DNA of 64,000 nucleotides, from contig NZ_JBIWEX010000025.1 of NCBI RefSeq assembly GCF_044762745.1, positions 1-64,000 of the forward strand, in the 5' to 3' direction. The notes under the pieces are model-generated. The model did not search any database, was not told the DNA's origin, and worked only from the letters and a program-made list of their open reading frames with translations. The translations under genes were made by a program, and so were the position numbers. How positions within the stretch are numbered: the first letter of the stretch is position 1; the number at the start of each line of letters is the position of its first letter. The stretch is from Psychrobacillus sp044762745 (GTDB lineage Bacteria; Bacillota; Bacilli; Bacillales_A; Planococcaceae). Shown piece by piece: positions 14,428 to 25,000 of this stretch.

Positions 14428-16350
14428 ATGAAAAATAATTTTTTTGTAGGGTTAAAAGGAGCTTTTACAGTTAAAAACGTTCCCTTTCCCTGGATAAGAG
14501 CAATTTGTGCTGGAATATGTTCTGCTTCACCGATTGTAATTGGAATCCTTTTAGGAAACTTTCAATATGGACTTATCGCAGGAATAGGGGGATTTGCATA
14601 TCTTTACGTTTGGAATGAGCCTTTCCTACAAAGAGCAAAGAAAATTTTCTTTGTGGCGCTCGGTCTTTCAGCTTCAATAGGATTCGGAATTCTGACGGCT
14701 TCATCCCCTATTCTATTTGCCATATTAATCGGCTTAATAGGGGGGATTGGCACATTCATATTTGGTGCATTAAAAATTCCTGGACCTGCTTCGATATTTT
14801 TTGTTATCGTTTTCGCCATGACTTCTGCTTCTCATCCGGATCCAAAGCTAGCTTCCACGTATGCGGGACTTGTTTTATTAGGAGGAGTTTTTGCTTGGAT
14901 TATAGCGATGGTAGGATGGTTCTTCAATCCTCATGGACCTGAAACAAATGCGGTAAAAAGGGTGTATTTACAGTTAGCATCTTTACTTCAAACTGTTGGT
15001 ACGGAACAGTTTAATGTAGCTCGGGAGAGAACGGTATTAGCGTTAAGAGATGCAGACGCAACATTAATAGCGGGATTTGCCTCTTGGAACAGTTCCCTTA
15101 TTTATAAGCGATTATATTTATTGAAAGATCGGGCTAGCATTATATTTTCTGATATTCTTGAAATGTCCGCAGAAGGAAGAAAAGAGCTGCCAATTGAGTT
15201 GGGACAAACCGTTGAAGCGTTAGCCCATTCGCTTCACCCGAAGCAGAGCAGAGAAACCCCCATTATTCTCCAACCAGAAGAAACGGATAAAGCGGTAGAT
15301 CGATTATTTTCCAAAATATACGATGCGGATGCCATTTTAAATGAACCAATGACGAAAATCAATCAAGAAATAACCATCACCAAACCTACTTTAAGCAGTG
15401 TTTTTTCAGATGCATTTGATAAGAACTCCATTGTATTTATTTCTGCTTTAAAATATGGGGTAGTATTGATGATTGCATCGCTGATTGCCTTTGCATTTGA
15501 ATTTGATCGCTCCTATTGGATTCCTGTTTCTTGCGGAGCAACAATGTTAGGTTCTACGATAATGAGTACATTCCATCGTGGAATTCAAAGAGCGATTGGG
15601 ACGATTGTAGGGATTTTGATCGTAACGATTGTACTCTCAATAGGACCAACCGGTATTTGGGTTGCCTTCTGCATTTTAGTATCCAGCTTTTTTACAGAGC
15701 TTTTTATGGTGAGAAATTACGCTTTTGCGGTTATGTTTATTACCCCAAGCTCGATATTAATAGCGGAAAATACGACAAAAATACACAGTCTTTCTTATTT
15801 TGCTACGGCTCGAATAACAGATATTATCATTGGCATTCTCATCGGTCTAGCTGGAGTTTTACTAATAGGTAATCGGTCCGCTTCGAGCAGACTTCCTCAT
15901 CTAATAGCAAAAACAATTCGTAGTGAGTCCCAATTATTTTTTATGCTGTTTTCTGAACCAAATAGTAGTATGAATATCGATAAAAGCAAAACGTTGAATA
16001 AGTTAAGAACCAATTTGGTCAATTTAAGAACGATTTATACGACAGCTTTAGGGGAAGTACCTACGAACAAAGAAGCTTTAGAATTACTATGGCCAGCCAT
16101 TTTTTCTATAGAGCAGATAGGATATGTTCTCGAGTTTAGTTCCAATCACTCCGAACGACCTATTCTACGAGACGACATACTTGCTCAATTTCTATTAGTT
16201 TTTGAAACGATGGCTAAAACTGTAGAACTCCAACAGGAAGAGGCAAATAAAGAAGTGCCCAGTATCGAAGGATTCTCTAAAATCCAACAAGAAATTAATT
16301 CTTTACAAACAGCACTTCAACTTTTCCATCATCAAAGTCGACTTACTTAA
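14428..16350 (+). CDS. FUSC-family membrane transporter
   Basis: A 640-residue membrane protein of the fusaric acid resistance/aromatic acid exporter (FUSC) superfamily. Five or six hydrophobic segments lie at about 20-165, a cytoplasmic helical domain at about 170-310, and a second membrane block at about 335-475 that contains the FUSC hallmark RSYWIPVSCGATMLGS followed by FHRGIQRAIGTIVG. The tail (480-640) is soluble and helical. ATG at 14428 has TAGGTGG upstream. It stands alone between terminators. The substrate is unknown; export of small aromatic acids is typical for the superfamily. Confidence 0.82.
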   Translation: MKNNFFVGLKGAFTVKNVPFPWIRAICAGICSASPIVIGILLGNFQYGLIAGIGGFAYLYVWNEPFLQRAKKIFFVALGLSASIGFGILTASSPILFAILIGLIGGIGTFIFGALKIPGPASIFFVIVFAMTSASHPDPKLASTYAGLVLLGGVFAWIIAMVGWFFNPHGPETNAVKRVYLQLASLLQTVGTEQFNVARERTVLALRDADATLIAGFASWNSSLIYKRLYLLKDRASIIFSDILEMSAEGRKELPIELGQTVEALAHSLHPKQSRETPIILQPEETDKAVDRLFSKIYDADAILNEPMTKINQEITITKPTLSSVFSDAFDKNSIVFISALKYGVVLMIASLIAFAFEFDRSYWIPVSCGATMLGSTIMSTFHRGIQRAIGTIVGILIVTIVLSIGPTGIWVAFCILVSSFFTELFMVRNYAFAVMFITPSSILIAENTTKIHSLSYFATARITDIIIGILIGLAGVLLIGNRSASSRLPHLIAKTIRSESQLFFMLFSEPNSSMNIDKSKTLNKLRTNLVNLRTIYTTALGEVPTNKEALELLWPAIFSIEQIGYVLEFSSNHSERPILRDDILAQFLLVFETMAKTVELQQEEANKEVPSIEGFSKIQQEINSLQTALQLFHHQSRLT

Positions 16351-16389
16351 AAATCCCAAGACCCTTAAATAGAGGGACTTGGGATTTCT
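16351..16389 (-). terminator. Terminator between convergent genes
   Basis: Stem AAATCCCAAG/CTTGGGATTT with an added inner CCT/AGG pair. The minus strand continues with TTTTTAAG, serving the nuclease gene; the plus side is T-poor. Confidence 0.8.
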
Positions 16390-16397
16390 GTATACAA

Positions 16398-17117
16398 TTA
16401 TTCGCCGGATTTTTTAAACCCTGCTTTAACCGCATCTTCTTCTGTACAAAACCATTCCTCTGGCTTCGTCATTTCATAATACTTGCCGCTCGGAATATGA
16501 TAAATCTTCTTTCCTTGCCTATTAATATTGCCTTTTATAATACATTTTTCATTTGTTTCAAAAGTAACGTTTTCTTTATGTAGAGCAGCAGTGTTAAATC
16601 CTCGATTCGTTACATAGCCTGGTATTTCCCACACGCCAATTTTTTTGTTTTGTCCTTTTTCCTCTGCCTTTTCAAATTCATTTATGTATTTTGTATTGGG
16701 AGGAAAGACATAAGCCACACGAGCTAACCCTTCTTCGAGAAGTGTTTCTTGGACACTGACACCATCGACATAAATATAGGCAAGCAATCGATTGTAATCG
16801 TCCAATCGATCCCCAACATCAAATTCTATTGTGACAACTCCGCTATTTAGCAATTGTTGATTGCGGGATTTCGCTTCTTCTCCAAATGGCTGTTTTCCAA
16901 GTGTTTGATGATGCGTTTCGGGGGTATCAATTAGCAAGTAACGCACAGTTTCAATATTTCCGTTATACTTAATTTTAATTGTATCACCGTCAATAACATT
17001 TATTACTTCGATGGGAATTTGATCGGTCCTGCCGGTAGTTTGTGTACTACCATTGGAAGAAATTTCTTCACAACCGAAGAGCATGCATAGACATATGAAT
17101 AAAATCCATTTTTTCAT
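16398..17117 (-). CDS. Secreted thermonuclease-like lipoprotein with sunset domain
   Basis: A 239-residue lipoprotein: hydrophobic signal ending in LFGC with Cys at residue 16. Residues about 33-175 are a staphylococcal nuclease (SNase) domain with INVIDGDTIKI, RYLLIDTPET, the catalytic Arg/Glu region FGEEAKSRNQ, DDYNRLLAYIYVDG and VFPPNTKYINEFEKAE. The C-terminus (about 190-236) is a 'sunset' domain: CIIKGNINRQGKKIYHIP then WFCTEEDAVKAGF. It should be a Ca2+-dependent nuclease anchored outside the membrane, like YncB. ATG at 17117 follows GGTGATTAGG. Confidence 0.88.
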   Translation of the reverse strand: MKKWILFICLCMLFGCEEISSNGSTQTTGRTDQIPIEVINVIDGDTIKIKYNGNIETVRYLLIDTPETHHQTLGKQPFGEEAKSRNQQLLNSGVVTIEFDVGDRLDDYNRLLAYIYVDGVSVQETLLEEGLARVAYVFPPNTKYINEFEKAEEKGQNKKIGVWEIPGYVTNRGFNTAALHKENVTFETNEKCIIKGNINRQGKKIYHIPSGKYYEMTKPEEWFCTEEDAVKAGFKKSGE

Positions 17118-17170
17118 CCTAATCACCATGAATAGTTTAGCATATAGAAAAGAAGAGAGAAATAATGAAA

Positions 17171-17212
17171 AAAATCAGCTTTTCCTTTTAATGAAGGGAA
17201 AGCTGATTTTAT
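17171..17212 (-). terminator. Terminator of the 47-residue gene
   Basis: A 15-bp stem AAAATCAGCTTTTCC/GGGAAAGCTGATTTT with an 10-base loop. The minus strand continues with TTTCATTATTT. Confidence 0.85.
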
Positions 17213-17225
17213 GTAGAAAGTAGAT

Positions 17226-17369
17226 TCAATTATTACTCTCCGTCTCTTCTAGGTCTTCTGCAAAATATAAAAATGCTTCTTGGTCTAATTCTGATAACCG
17301 TTCTTTGTTAATCCCCAATGCAAATGCACCTGTAAAAATTGGTTCCCACCATGTATCTGTTTCTGTCAT
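17226..17369 (-). CDS. 47-residue protein of unknown function
   Basis: A small gene with an excellent ribosome site (AAAGGAGG, 8 bases to ATG) and its own terminator. The protein is acidic, with Trp-Trp at residues 7-8 and the pattern WWEPIFTGAFALGINKERL followed by an acidic helix ending in Asn. No signal peptide or cysteine. I do not recognise the family. The in-frame ATG two codons earlier overlaps the ribosome site and is less likely. Confidence 0.65.
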   Translation of the reverse strand: MTETDTWWEPIFTGAFALGINKERLSELDQEAFLYFAEDLEETESNN

Positions 17370-17681
17370 GTTCATTTCCTCCTTTAGTTTCCTTTAATCC
17401 ATTTGACAAGTATATACCCGAACTAGTTCCACAAATAAACTGAATATCTGAAAATGAATCAAATATCATGTGCTTAAAAGTAAGACTTATAGACTAATGG
17501 AGCGGAATGCATAAAAAAGAATTTTTCTCTCTACATTAACAGTATTCCACATAATTTGTTTCTCATGTATCGCCCCAAAAAAGAAGTTTTAACGCAACGA
17601 TCGATATGTAATACCTTTTCTATCCGAGAAACAAATAGTATGATTTTTAAAAAGGAAATTATACCTGAAGGAGATGGTTGC
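17370..17681. other. Intergenic stretch upstream of the aldehyde dehydrogenase
   Basis: AT-rich, with no recognised element. An open frame from 17556 runs into the aldehyde dehydrogenase but has no ribosome site; its extra N-terminal sequence does not look like the family. Confidence 0.5.
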
Positions 17682-19070
17682 GTGAATTTTACTGAACAAC
17701 ATTTAGATAAAATAATAAAGGAACATCAAGCTTTTTTTGATACTGGAATAACCAAACCAATCAAATTTCGAATTGAACAATTATCGATTTTAAAAAAATC
17801 GATTAAAAAATATGAAAAAGATATCATACAGGCACTTTATCGAGATCTGAGAAAAAGTGAGTTTGAAGCCTTCACGACAGAAATTGGGTTAGTATACGAT
17901 AATATTGCATTTATGAAAAAAAACTTGGAAAAGTGGATGGAGCCCAAACAAGTAAAAACGCCACTTGCACTTATGCCTTCGAAAAGTTTTATCGTGCATG
18001 ATCCATATGGAACGGTTTTAATTATTGCTCCGTTTAATTATCCTTTCCAATTAGTAATGGAGCCACTGCTTGGAGCAATAGCCGGAGGGAACTGTGCAGT
18101 GATAAAACCTTCTGAATCGACACCCCATACAACTAATATAATACAAAAAATAATCTCAGAAACGTTTGATTCTTGTTATATTAGAGTAATGGAGGGAGAG
18201 AAAGAGGAGACTTCTCTGCTCATCCACGCTGCATTTGATTTTATCTTTTTTACTGGAAGTGTAAAAGTAGGAAAACTAGTCATGAAAGCCGCTTCTGAAA
18301 GACTCACTCCCATTGCCCTTGAACTAGGTGGAAAAAGTCCCACGATTGTCGATCACACAGCAAATTTGGAAGTAGCAGCGAAGAGGATTATTTGGGGGAA
18401 ATTCGTAAATGCTGGCCAAACTTGTATTGCTCCTGATTATGTAGTAGTAGAAGAAAGTGTAAAAGAAAAATTTATCGAGCTTTTAAAACAGAAAATCTTA
18501 CAGTTTTATGGGAAAAACATTCAAGATAGCTCCGACTTTGGGAGAATTGTCAATACAAATCATTTTGACCGGTTGAAAACGATTTTAGAACGAGAAAAAG
18601 ATCAAATTATTTTCGGTGGAAAAACAGATTGTACGGATCTATATATAGAACCAACATTACTTACTGGAATAGATTTTTCAAGTCCTTCTATGGAGGACGA
18701 GTTATTTGGTCCAATATTACCCATTATAGGTTATACCGATCTGCCTGCAATAATTCGTCGAATTCGTAAATTGCCAAAACCACTTGCTGCATATATGTTT
18801 AGTGAGAATGAACGTGCACAACAATACTTTTTGGAAGAATTTTCTTTCGGTGGAGGTTGTATCAATGATACGATTTCACAGGCAGGAAGTGCATACTTAC
18901 CGTTTGGAGGCGTCGGTAATTCTGGGGTTCAGGCATATCATGGGGAGGCGAGCTTTACTTTATTCACACACCAAAAGTCTATTATAAAAAAGAGTACAAA
19001 GTTACCTGTGAATATTGTGTTCCCGCCATATAAAAATAAAGTAAAATTAGTCCGAACCATTTTGAAATAA
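17682..19070 (+). CDS. Aldehyde dehydrogenase YwdH
   Basis: A 462-residue NAD(P)+-dependent aldehyde dehydrogenase of the short YwdH/ALDH3-like group. Visible motifs are PFNYPFQLVMEPLLGAIAGGN, KPSESTP, the coenzyme loop FFTGSVKVGK, the base-bearing LELGGKSP (Glu) and the nucleophile in NAGQTCIAPDYV (Cys). The C-terminus has FGGVGNSGVQAYHGEASF. GTG at 17682 follows GAAGGAGATGG; the ALDH homology begins right there, so the longer frame is rejected. It is a cytoplasmic oxidase of fatty or other aldehydes by family; the substrate is unknown. Confidence 0.88.
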   Translation: MNFTEQHLDKIIKEHQAFFDTGITKPIKFRIEQLSILKKSIKKYEKDIIQALYRDLRKSEFEAFTTEIGLVYDNIAFMKKNLEKWMEPKQVKTPLALMPSKSFIVHDPYGTVLIIAPFNYPFQLVMEPLLGAIAGGNCAVIKPSESTPHTTNIIQKIISETFDSCYIRVMEGEKEETSLLIHAAFDFIFFTGSVKVGKLVMKAASERLTPIALELGGKSPTIVDHTANLEVAAKRIIWGKFVNAGQTCIAPDYVVVEESVKEKFIELLKQKILQFYGKNIQDSSDFGRIVNTNHFDRLKTILEREKDQIIFGGKTDCTDLYIEPTLLTGIDFSSPSMEDELFGPILPIIGYTDLPAIIRRIRKLPKPLAAYMFSENERAQQYFLEEFSFGGGCINDTISQAGSAYLPFGGVGNSGVQAYHGEASFTLFTHQKSIIKKSTKLPVNIVFPPYKNKVKLVRTILK

Positions 19071-19148
19071 ATAAAGAAACGCCCACCATACTTTTACCAA
19101 TAGATGACTTTTTGTTACTATAGAAAGAAGAAGAGGAGGAAATAAAAA

Positions 19149-20198
19149 ATGTCATTTACCTTTAACAAAGAACAAACTATTACCTTACTAAAACAATTAG
19201 TGGAAATACCAAGTCCATCTGGATATACAAAAGAGATTATGGATTTTATGGAACAAATACTAAAAGACCTGCAAGTTACTTATATTCGTACCAATAAAGG
19301 AGCGTTAATTGCTACTATTAAAGGAGAAGACGATATTAAACATCGTCTACTAACAGCTCATACCGATACACTAGGTGCAATGGTAAAGGAAGTAAAATCA
19401 AGTGGTAGATTAAAACTATCCATGGTCGGTGGTTTCAATTGGAATGCTGTTGAAGGGGAATACTGCACCATTCATACAGCGAGTGGTAAAAAAATTAGCG
19501 GAACAATACTAATGCATCAAACAACCGTTCATGTATATAAAAATGCAAGCGGTTTGCCAAGAGACGAGCAAAATATCGAAGTCCGAATAGACGAAAAAGT
19601 AACAAATGCGGAAAGTACGCGAAAACTTGGCATTGAAGTAGGTGATTTTGTATCATTTGATCCTCGTTTTGAAGAAACGGACACAGGATTTATCAAATCA
19701 CGGCATTTAGATGATAAAGCAAGTACTGCATTATTATTACAACTTATTAAGTCATTAAAAGAACATAATGTCGTACTACCACATACAACACATTTTTATA
19801 TTTCGAATAACGAAGAAATTGGTTATGGTGGAAACTCTAACATTCCAGAGCAAACCGTAGAATATATTGCTGTAGATATGGGAGCAATTGGCGATGGTCA
19901 AACGTCAGATGAATATACAGTATCTATTTGTGCGAAGGACTCTTCAGGACCATATCATTACGAATTAACGCGTCAGTTAGTGAATCTTGCGAAACAAGGA
20001 AACATCGATTATAAATTAGATATTTATCCTTATTACGGTTCTGATGCATCCGCTGCTATTCGTGCTGGATTTGACGTGAAGCATGCCTTATTTGGACCGG
20101 GGATAGAAGCTTCCCATGCGTACGAGCGAACACATGTAGACTCCCTAAAGAACACAGCAGAACTTTTATATGCATATGTAAACACAAAAATTTCTTAA
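19149..20198 (+). CDS. M42-family metallopeptidase
   Basis: A 349-residue di-metal aminopeptidase/glutamyl aminopeptidase-like protein of peptidase family M42 (YsdC/FrvX type). Metal ligands and catalytic residues are visible in LLTAHTDTLGAMV (His, Asp), SRHLDDKASTALL (Asp), NNEEIGYGG (catalytic Glu and ligand Glu), AVDMGAIGDG (Asp) and HAYERTHVDS (His). Cytoplasmic. ATG follows AGAGGAGGAAA. It is followed by a terminator and prfC. Confidence 0.9.
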   Translation: MSFTFNKEQTITLLKQLVEIPSPSGYTKEIMDFMEQILKDLQVTYIRTNKGALIATIKGEDDIKHRLLTAHTDTLGAMVKEVKSSGRLKLSMVGGFNWNAVEGEYCTIHTASGKKISGTILMHQTTVHVYKNASGLPRDEQNIEVRIDEKVTNAESTRKLGIEVGDFVSFDPRFEETDTGFIKSRHLDDKASTALLLQLIKSLKEHNVVLPHTTHFYISNNEEIGYGGNSNIPEQTVEYIAVDMGAIGDGQTSDEYTVSICAKDSSGPYHYELTRQLVNLAKQGNIDYKLDIYPYYGSDASAAIRAGFDVKHALFGPGIEASHAYERTHVDSLKNTAELLYAYVNTKIS

Positions 20199-20226
20199 GA
20201 ATCGGGTCAAACCGATTCTTTTTTAC
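20197..20226 (+). terminator. Terminator after the M42 peptidase
   Basis: Stem AAGAATCGG/CCGATTCTT with a 6-base loop, then TTTTTA. Confidence 0.85.
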
Positions 20227-20286
20227 TTGTTTTTTTTGCCTTAAATCCATATGATAAATAAGTGAATAAGAAGGAGATATAACAGA

Positions 20287-21861
20287 ATGGATATAAAAAC
20301 ACAAGATGAAATATTAAAAAGAAGAACTTTTGCAATTATTTCCCACCCGGATGCTGGTAAAACAACTATTACGGAAAAGCTCTTATACTTTGGTGGAGCA
20401 ATTCGTGATGCAGGAACAGTAAAAGGGAAAAAATCTGGGAAATTTGCAACATCTGACTGGATGGAAATTGAGAAACAACGTGGGATTTCCGTTACATCAT
20501 CCGTTATGCAATTTGACTTTAATAATTGCCGGATTAATATATTAGATACACCTGGGCACCAAGACTTCAGTGAAGATACGTATCGCACATTAATGGCTGT
20601 TGATAGCGCAGTAATGATTGTTGATGCAGCTAAAGGGATCGAAGCACAAACATTAAAGCTATTTAAAGTTTGCCGCATGCGAGGAATTCCGATTTTCACA
20701 TTTATTAATAAACTAGACCGCCAAGGGAAAGAGCCTCTAGAACTAATGGAAGAATTAGAAGAAGTACTAGGGATTCAGTCTTACGCGATGAACTGGCCAA
20801 TCGGTATGGGGAAAGAGTTTTTAGGAATCTATGATCGCTATAATAACCGAATCGAGCAATTCCGTACAGAAGAAACAGAACGATTCCTACCTTTAGATGA
20901 AGATGGGGAACTAGCGGTCGATCATTCCATGAAACAAACTTCGTATTATACGCAAGCAATGGAAGACATTATGCTATTAAATGAGGCTGGAAATGATTTT
21001 GATAAAGAAAAAGTACTTGCAGGAGATTTAACACCAGTATTTTTTGGTAGTGCATTAACTAATTTCGGTGTCCAAACATTTTTAGAAACATACTTACAGT
21101 TTGCTCCAACACCACAACCTCGTAATACGGACAATGAAGAAGAGGTTAATCCTTTAAATGAAGAATTCTCTGGATTCATTTTCAAAATTCAAGCGAATAT
21201 GAATCCGGCACACCGAGACCGTATTGCATTCGTTCGAATTGTTTCCGGGAAATTTGAAAGAGGCATGTCGATAACCCTTGCTCGGACCGGGAAAACATTT
21301 AAAGTAACGCAATCTACTCAATTTTTGGCGGATGATCGCGAAACTGTAGAAACAGCAGTAGCGGGAGATATTATTGGACTTTACGATGTTGGAAACTACC
21401 AAATCGGCGATACCGTTGTAGGTGGGAAGAAAGCATTTAATTATGAGGCGCTTCCACAATTTACGCCTGAGTTATTCGTTAAAGTAACAGCGAAAAACGT
21501 ATTGAAATCCAAACACTTCCATAAAGGAATTTTACAATTAGTGCAAGAAGGTGCGATTCAATATTATAAAACGCTCCACACGGAAGAAGTTATTTTAGGA
21601 GCAGTTGGGCAACTTCAATTTGAAGTGTTCGAGCATCGTATGAAAAATGAATACAATGTCGAAGTACGTATGGAACCAATCGGATCGAAAGTAGCACGTT
21701 GGATTGAAAATGAAGAAGATGTGAAAGAATCGATGACTGGTCCACGAAGCATGCTTGTAAAAGATCGCTACGATAACTATGTATTCTTATTTGAAAATGA
21801 GTTTGCAACTCGCTGGTTCCAGGATAAATACGAGCATATTAAATTGTATAATTTACTTTAA
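20287..21861 (+). CDS. prfC: Peptide chain release factor 3
   Basis: A 524-residue translational GTPase that recycles RF1/RF2 from the ribosome. The G-domain motifs are SHPDAGKTTITEKLL (G1), the switch region RGISVTSSVMQF, DTPGHQDFSEDTY (G3) and NKLDRQGKEP (G4, NKxD). Domain II and the RF3-specific domain III follow (HFHKGILQLVQEGAIQ). Length is normal for RF3. ATG follows AAGGAGATATAAC. A monocistronic gene between two terminators. Confidence 0.95.
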   Translation: MDIKTQDEILKRRTFAIISHPDAGKTTITEKLLYFGGAIRDAGTVKGKKSGKFATSDWMEIEKQRGISVTSSVMQFDFNNCRINILDTPGHQDFSEDTYRTLMAVDSAVMIVDAAKGIEAQTLKLFKVCRMRGIPIFTFINKLDRQGKEPLELMEELEEVLGIQSYAMNWPIGMGKEFLGIYDRYNNRIEQFRTEETERFLPLDEDGELAVDHSMKQTSYYTQAMEDIMLLNEAGNDFDKEKVLAGDLTPVFFGSALTNFGVQTFLETYLQFAPTPQPRNTDNEEEVNPLNEEFSGFIFKIQANMNPAHRDRIAFVRIVSGKFERGMSITLARTGKTFKVTQSTQFLADDRETVETAVAGDIIGLYDVGNYQIGDTVVGGKKAFNYEALPQFTPELFVKVTAKNVLKSKHFHKGILQLVQEGAIQYYKTLHTEEVILGAVGQLQFEVFEHRMKNEYNVEVRMEPIGSKVARWIENEEDVKESMTGPRSMLVKDRYDNYVFLFENEFATRWFQDKYEHIKLYNLL

Positions 21862-21864
21862 GCA

Positions 21865-21897
21865 AAAAGACTGCCTTTTTATGAGGTAGTCTTTTCT
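21865..21897 (+). terminator. Terminator of prfC
   Basis: Stem AAAGACTGCC/GGTAGTCTTT (one G-T pair), followed by TTCTT. Confidence 0.8.
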
Positions 21898-21900
21898 TAT

Positions 21901-21985
21901 GGAATCGCAAGATACCCGCCGTGAATCCAAGATAGACAGTTCAAATCGCAAGATAGGCCTCTAGAATCGCAAGATATCCACTTAA
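21901..21985. repeat. 21-bp-period GCAAGATA repeats upstream of swrC
   Basis: Four copies of AATCGCAAGATA (the second lacks the G) begin at 21903, 21924, 21944 and 21965, a spacing of 20-21 bp. The spacers differ. The last copy ends 12 bp before the -35 box of the swrC promoter. The regular two-turn spacing puts all copies on one face of the helix, as for a cooperative regulator. Confidence 0.7.
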
Positions 21986-21987
21986 AT

Positions 21988-22016
21988 TTGAACTCTTTTC
22001 CCCTAAAGCATATGAT
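21988..22016 (+). promoter_or_regulatory. Probable sigma-A promoter of the RND exporter
   Basis: TTGAAC at 21988-21993 and TATGAT at 22011-22016 are 17 bp apart, about 30 bp before the start codon. Confidence 0.55.
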
Positions 22017-22047
22017 AGTAATAGCAAATAAGAAGGTGGACCTGACC

Positions 22048-25000
22048 ATGAATATTAGTAATTTCTCGATAAAAAGGCCAGTATTTACAACTGTAATTAT
22101 GTTTTTAATCATCATTTTAGGCGGTGTTTCTCTTTTCAAAATACCGATCACGCTAATTCCTAACTTAAATCCTCCGGTAGCGGTTGTCGTGACGAGTTAT
22201 CCTGGAGCAAGCCCGGTAGAAGTGAATGAAAAAATTACAAAGCCAATAGAATCTTCCTTAAGTACGTTGCCCGGGATTAAATCCATAAAAAGCACTTCTC
22301 AAGAAGGTGCGAATTTTATATTACTAGAATTTGATTGGTCAACTAATATGGATGACGTTGAGCTAGATGTAATGCGACGACTGGATATGACGATACTACC
22401 AGAGAATGCGATAAAACCTCAGTTTTTAAAATTTGACCCTGCACAATTTCCAGTAATCCAGCTCGCGTTAAGTGGGACGAGTACAGGAGAAGATATTCGT
22501 TTAGTAGCGGAGCGACTAAAAAAGGATCTTGTTAGTACGGAAGGTGTAGCAAGTGTTAATGTTTCTGGTACGATTATACAGCAAGTGCAAATACTACTAG
22601 ATCAGAACGCATTAGAAGAAAAAGGGCTTAGCCAAACGGATATTGTACAATTAATCCAAGCAAATAATATTTCGCTTCCAGGAAATACAATTGAAACGGC
22701 AGATAAAAAAACACTTACTACCCGAATTGTTAGTACACTTACAACCGTGGACGACATTAAAAATCTAGTTATTACAGTGAACCCGCTTAACGGGAAAAAG
22801 GTAACGATTGCAGATGTTGCTACTGTAGAATTAGCCGTACAACCGAAAAATTCGGACACGAGGGCGAATGATGAACCAGCCGTTTTACTTTCTGTTTTTC
22901 AAGAATCGGGTGCAAATACTGCTAGCGTTTCAAAAGCATTTCAACAAGCGTTGGACGAGCAGCTTGCGAAAGAAGCGTATAGTAACATAAAAGCAAATAT
23001 ACTATCTGACCAAGGAGACTATGTTAAAGCAGCAATCAACAATATTGGGACGAGCCTAATTTCAGGTGCAGTTTTAGCAATGCTTATATTATTCGTCTTT
23101 TTGAGAGGTATTAAAAGCCCGATTATAATAGGTATCGCTATTCCTTATTCTGTCATTGTTACATTCGTTTTAATATACTTTGCAGGATTCTCGTTAAACA
23201 TTATGACGTTAGGTGCATTAGCACTCGGTATTGGAATGTTGGTTGATAATTCCATTGTTGTAATTGAAAATATCGAAAGGCATTTAGGTTTAGGAAAGAC
23301 ACCAAAAGAAGCAGCTTCTATTGGAACTAAAGAAGTTGCTAGTGCAATTATTGCGTCTACGTTAACGACGATAGCGGTTTTTGTACCTGTTTTATTTATA
23401 ACGGGCTTAATTGGTCAAATTTTTACGGAATTTGCTTTAACTATTTCGTTTAGTTTATTTGCTTCATTAGTTGTTGCATTGACTGTCGTTCCAATGATGG
23501 CGAGTAAAATGTTAAAGAAACCGAGAGGAAATTTAGAAGCCAAAAGGCGTAGGTCGAAGGCTTATAATAATTTAGAACGATCTGTCAAATGGGCTCTTTC
23601 CCATCGTGCAATCATTCTTTCGGCTACGGTTTTATTATTAGCTATCTCTACGTTTGGATTATTCCGCATAGGTACGGAATTTTTACCCGCAACAGACGAA
23701 GGTTTTATGACAATCGCAGTAAGACTAGAAAATGGTGCCTCCTTAGCTGCAACGGATGAAGTAGTAAAAAAAATAGAGAAACAATTACAAAAAGAAAATG
23801 ATGTGGAAGTGTACGTAAGTTTTGTAGGTGGCAATCAAGAAGGGCAGTCAAGAGGAACATCGATGTCTAATCGAGCAGAAATTTACGTAAAAATGGTCCC
23901 TTTAGAAAAAAGAGATCGTTCTATTTTTACATTTGTTGATGAAGTACAACCGAAAGTAAATGAGATTGTTGGACAAAATGTCGAGGTAAACTTTAATATG
24001 CAAACTGCTGCAGGTTCGGCACCAAATTCCATCTCCTTTACTATTTCTTCCGTAGACAAGGAGCATTTAAACAGCTCAGTTCATGCGATTACGAGTGAAG
24101 TAGAACAAATGCCGGGTGTTATCAGTTTTAGAAATGATTTAACAGAAACAATTGAAGAAGTACAAATTACTGTAAAACGAGATGCTGCGACAGAATACGG
24201 ACTTGCACCAGCACAAATAGCGCAAACTGTCAATAATGTGACAAGGGGAGTTTTTGCGACGCAAATTATTTCGGAGCAAGAGGATGTGTACGGTGTTTAT
24301 GTCCAATATGATGAAGCTTTTCGGAAAAATGTAGACCAATTGAAACTATTGAAGCTAAGAACTCCTTCAGGTCCATACATTACATTACAAGATGTGGCGA
24401 ATATAGAAATTGCAGAGGGACCATTAACGATACGTAGAGTAGATCAAGCAGGTGCAGTAACTTTTACGATTAAGTATGAGTCAACATACACGTTAGGGGC
24501 AATGTCTGATGCTGTCGATGAAGCAATTGCCAATGCCAATTTAGAAGATAATGTAATGGTCTCATTTGGCGGGGATAGAGAATTGTTGGATAATGCGAAA
24601 AATGATATGATTCTGGCTGTTATATTAGCAGTTGTGCTCGTGTATATCGTGATGGCAGCACAATTTGAATCTTATAAATACCCATTTGTTATTATGTTTA
24701 CAGTCCCTCTTATTACAATTGGCATATTCATCGGTTTGTTTACGACAACTACTCCAATTAGTATTTCAGCGGTTATCGGTATTCTAATATTAGTAGGTAT
24801 TGTCGTAAATAATGGAATTGTATTAGTGGATTATATCAATCAGCGAAAAGCACAAGGTATGGGGGCATATGAAGCGATTACAACATCGGTAAAAGACCGA
24901 GTACGTCCTATATTAATGACCGCATTGACAACGATTTTAGGGTTAGTACCACTCGCTTTAGGAATAGGAGAAGGAACAGAAATTAATCAGCCGATGGGGA

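Noticed and set aside
15516..15872. Plus-strand 118-codon frame within the FUSC gene
   Set aside because: Out-of-frame shadow rich in Arg, Asn and Asp; no ribosome site.
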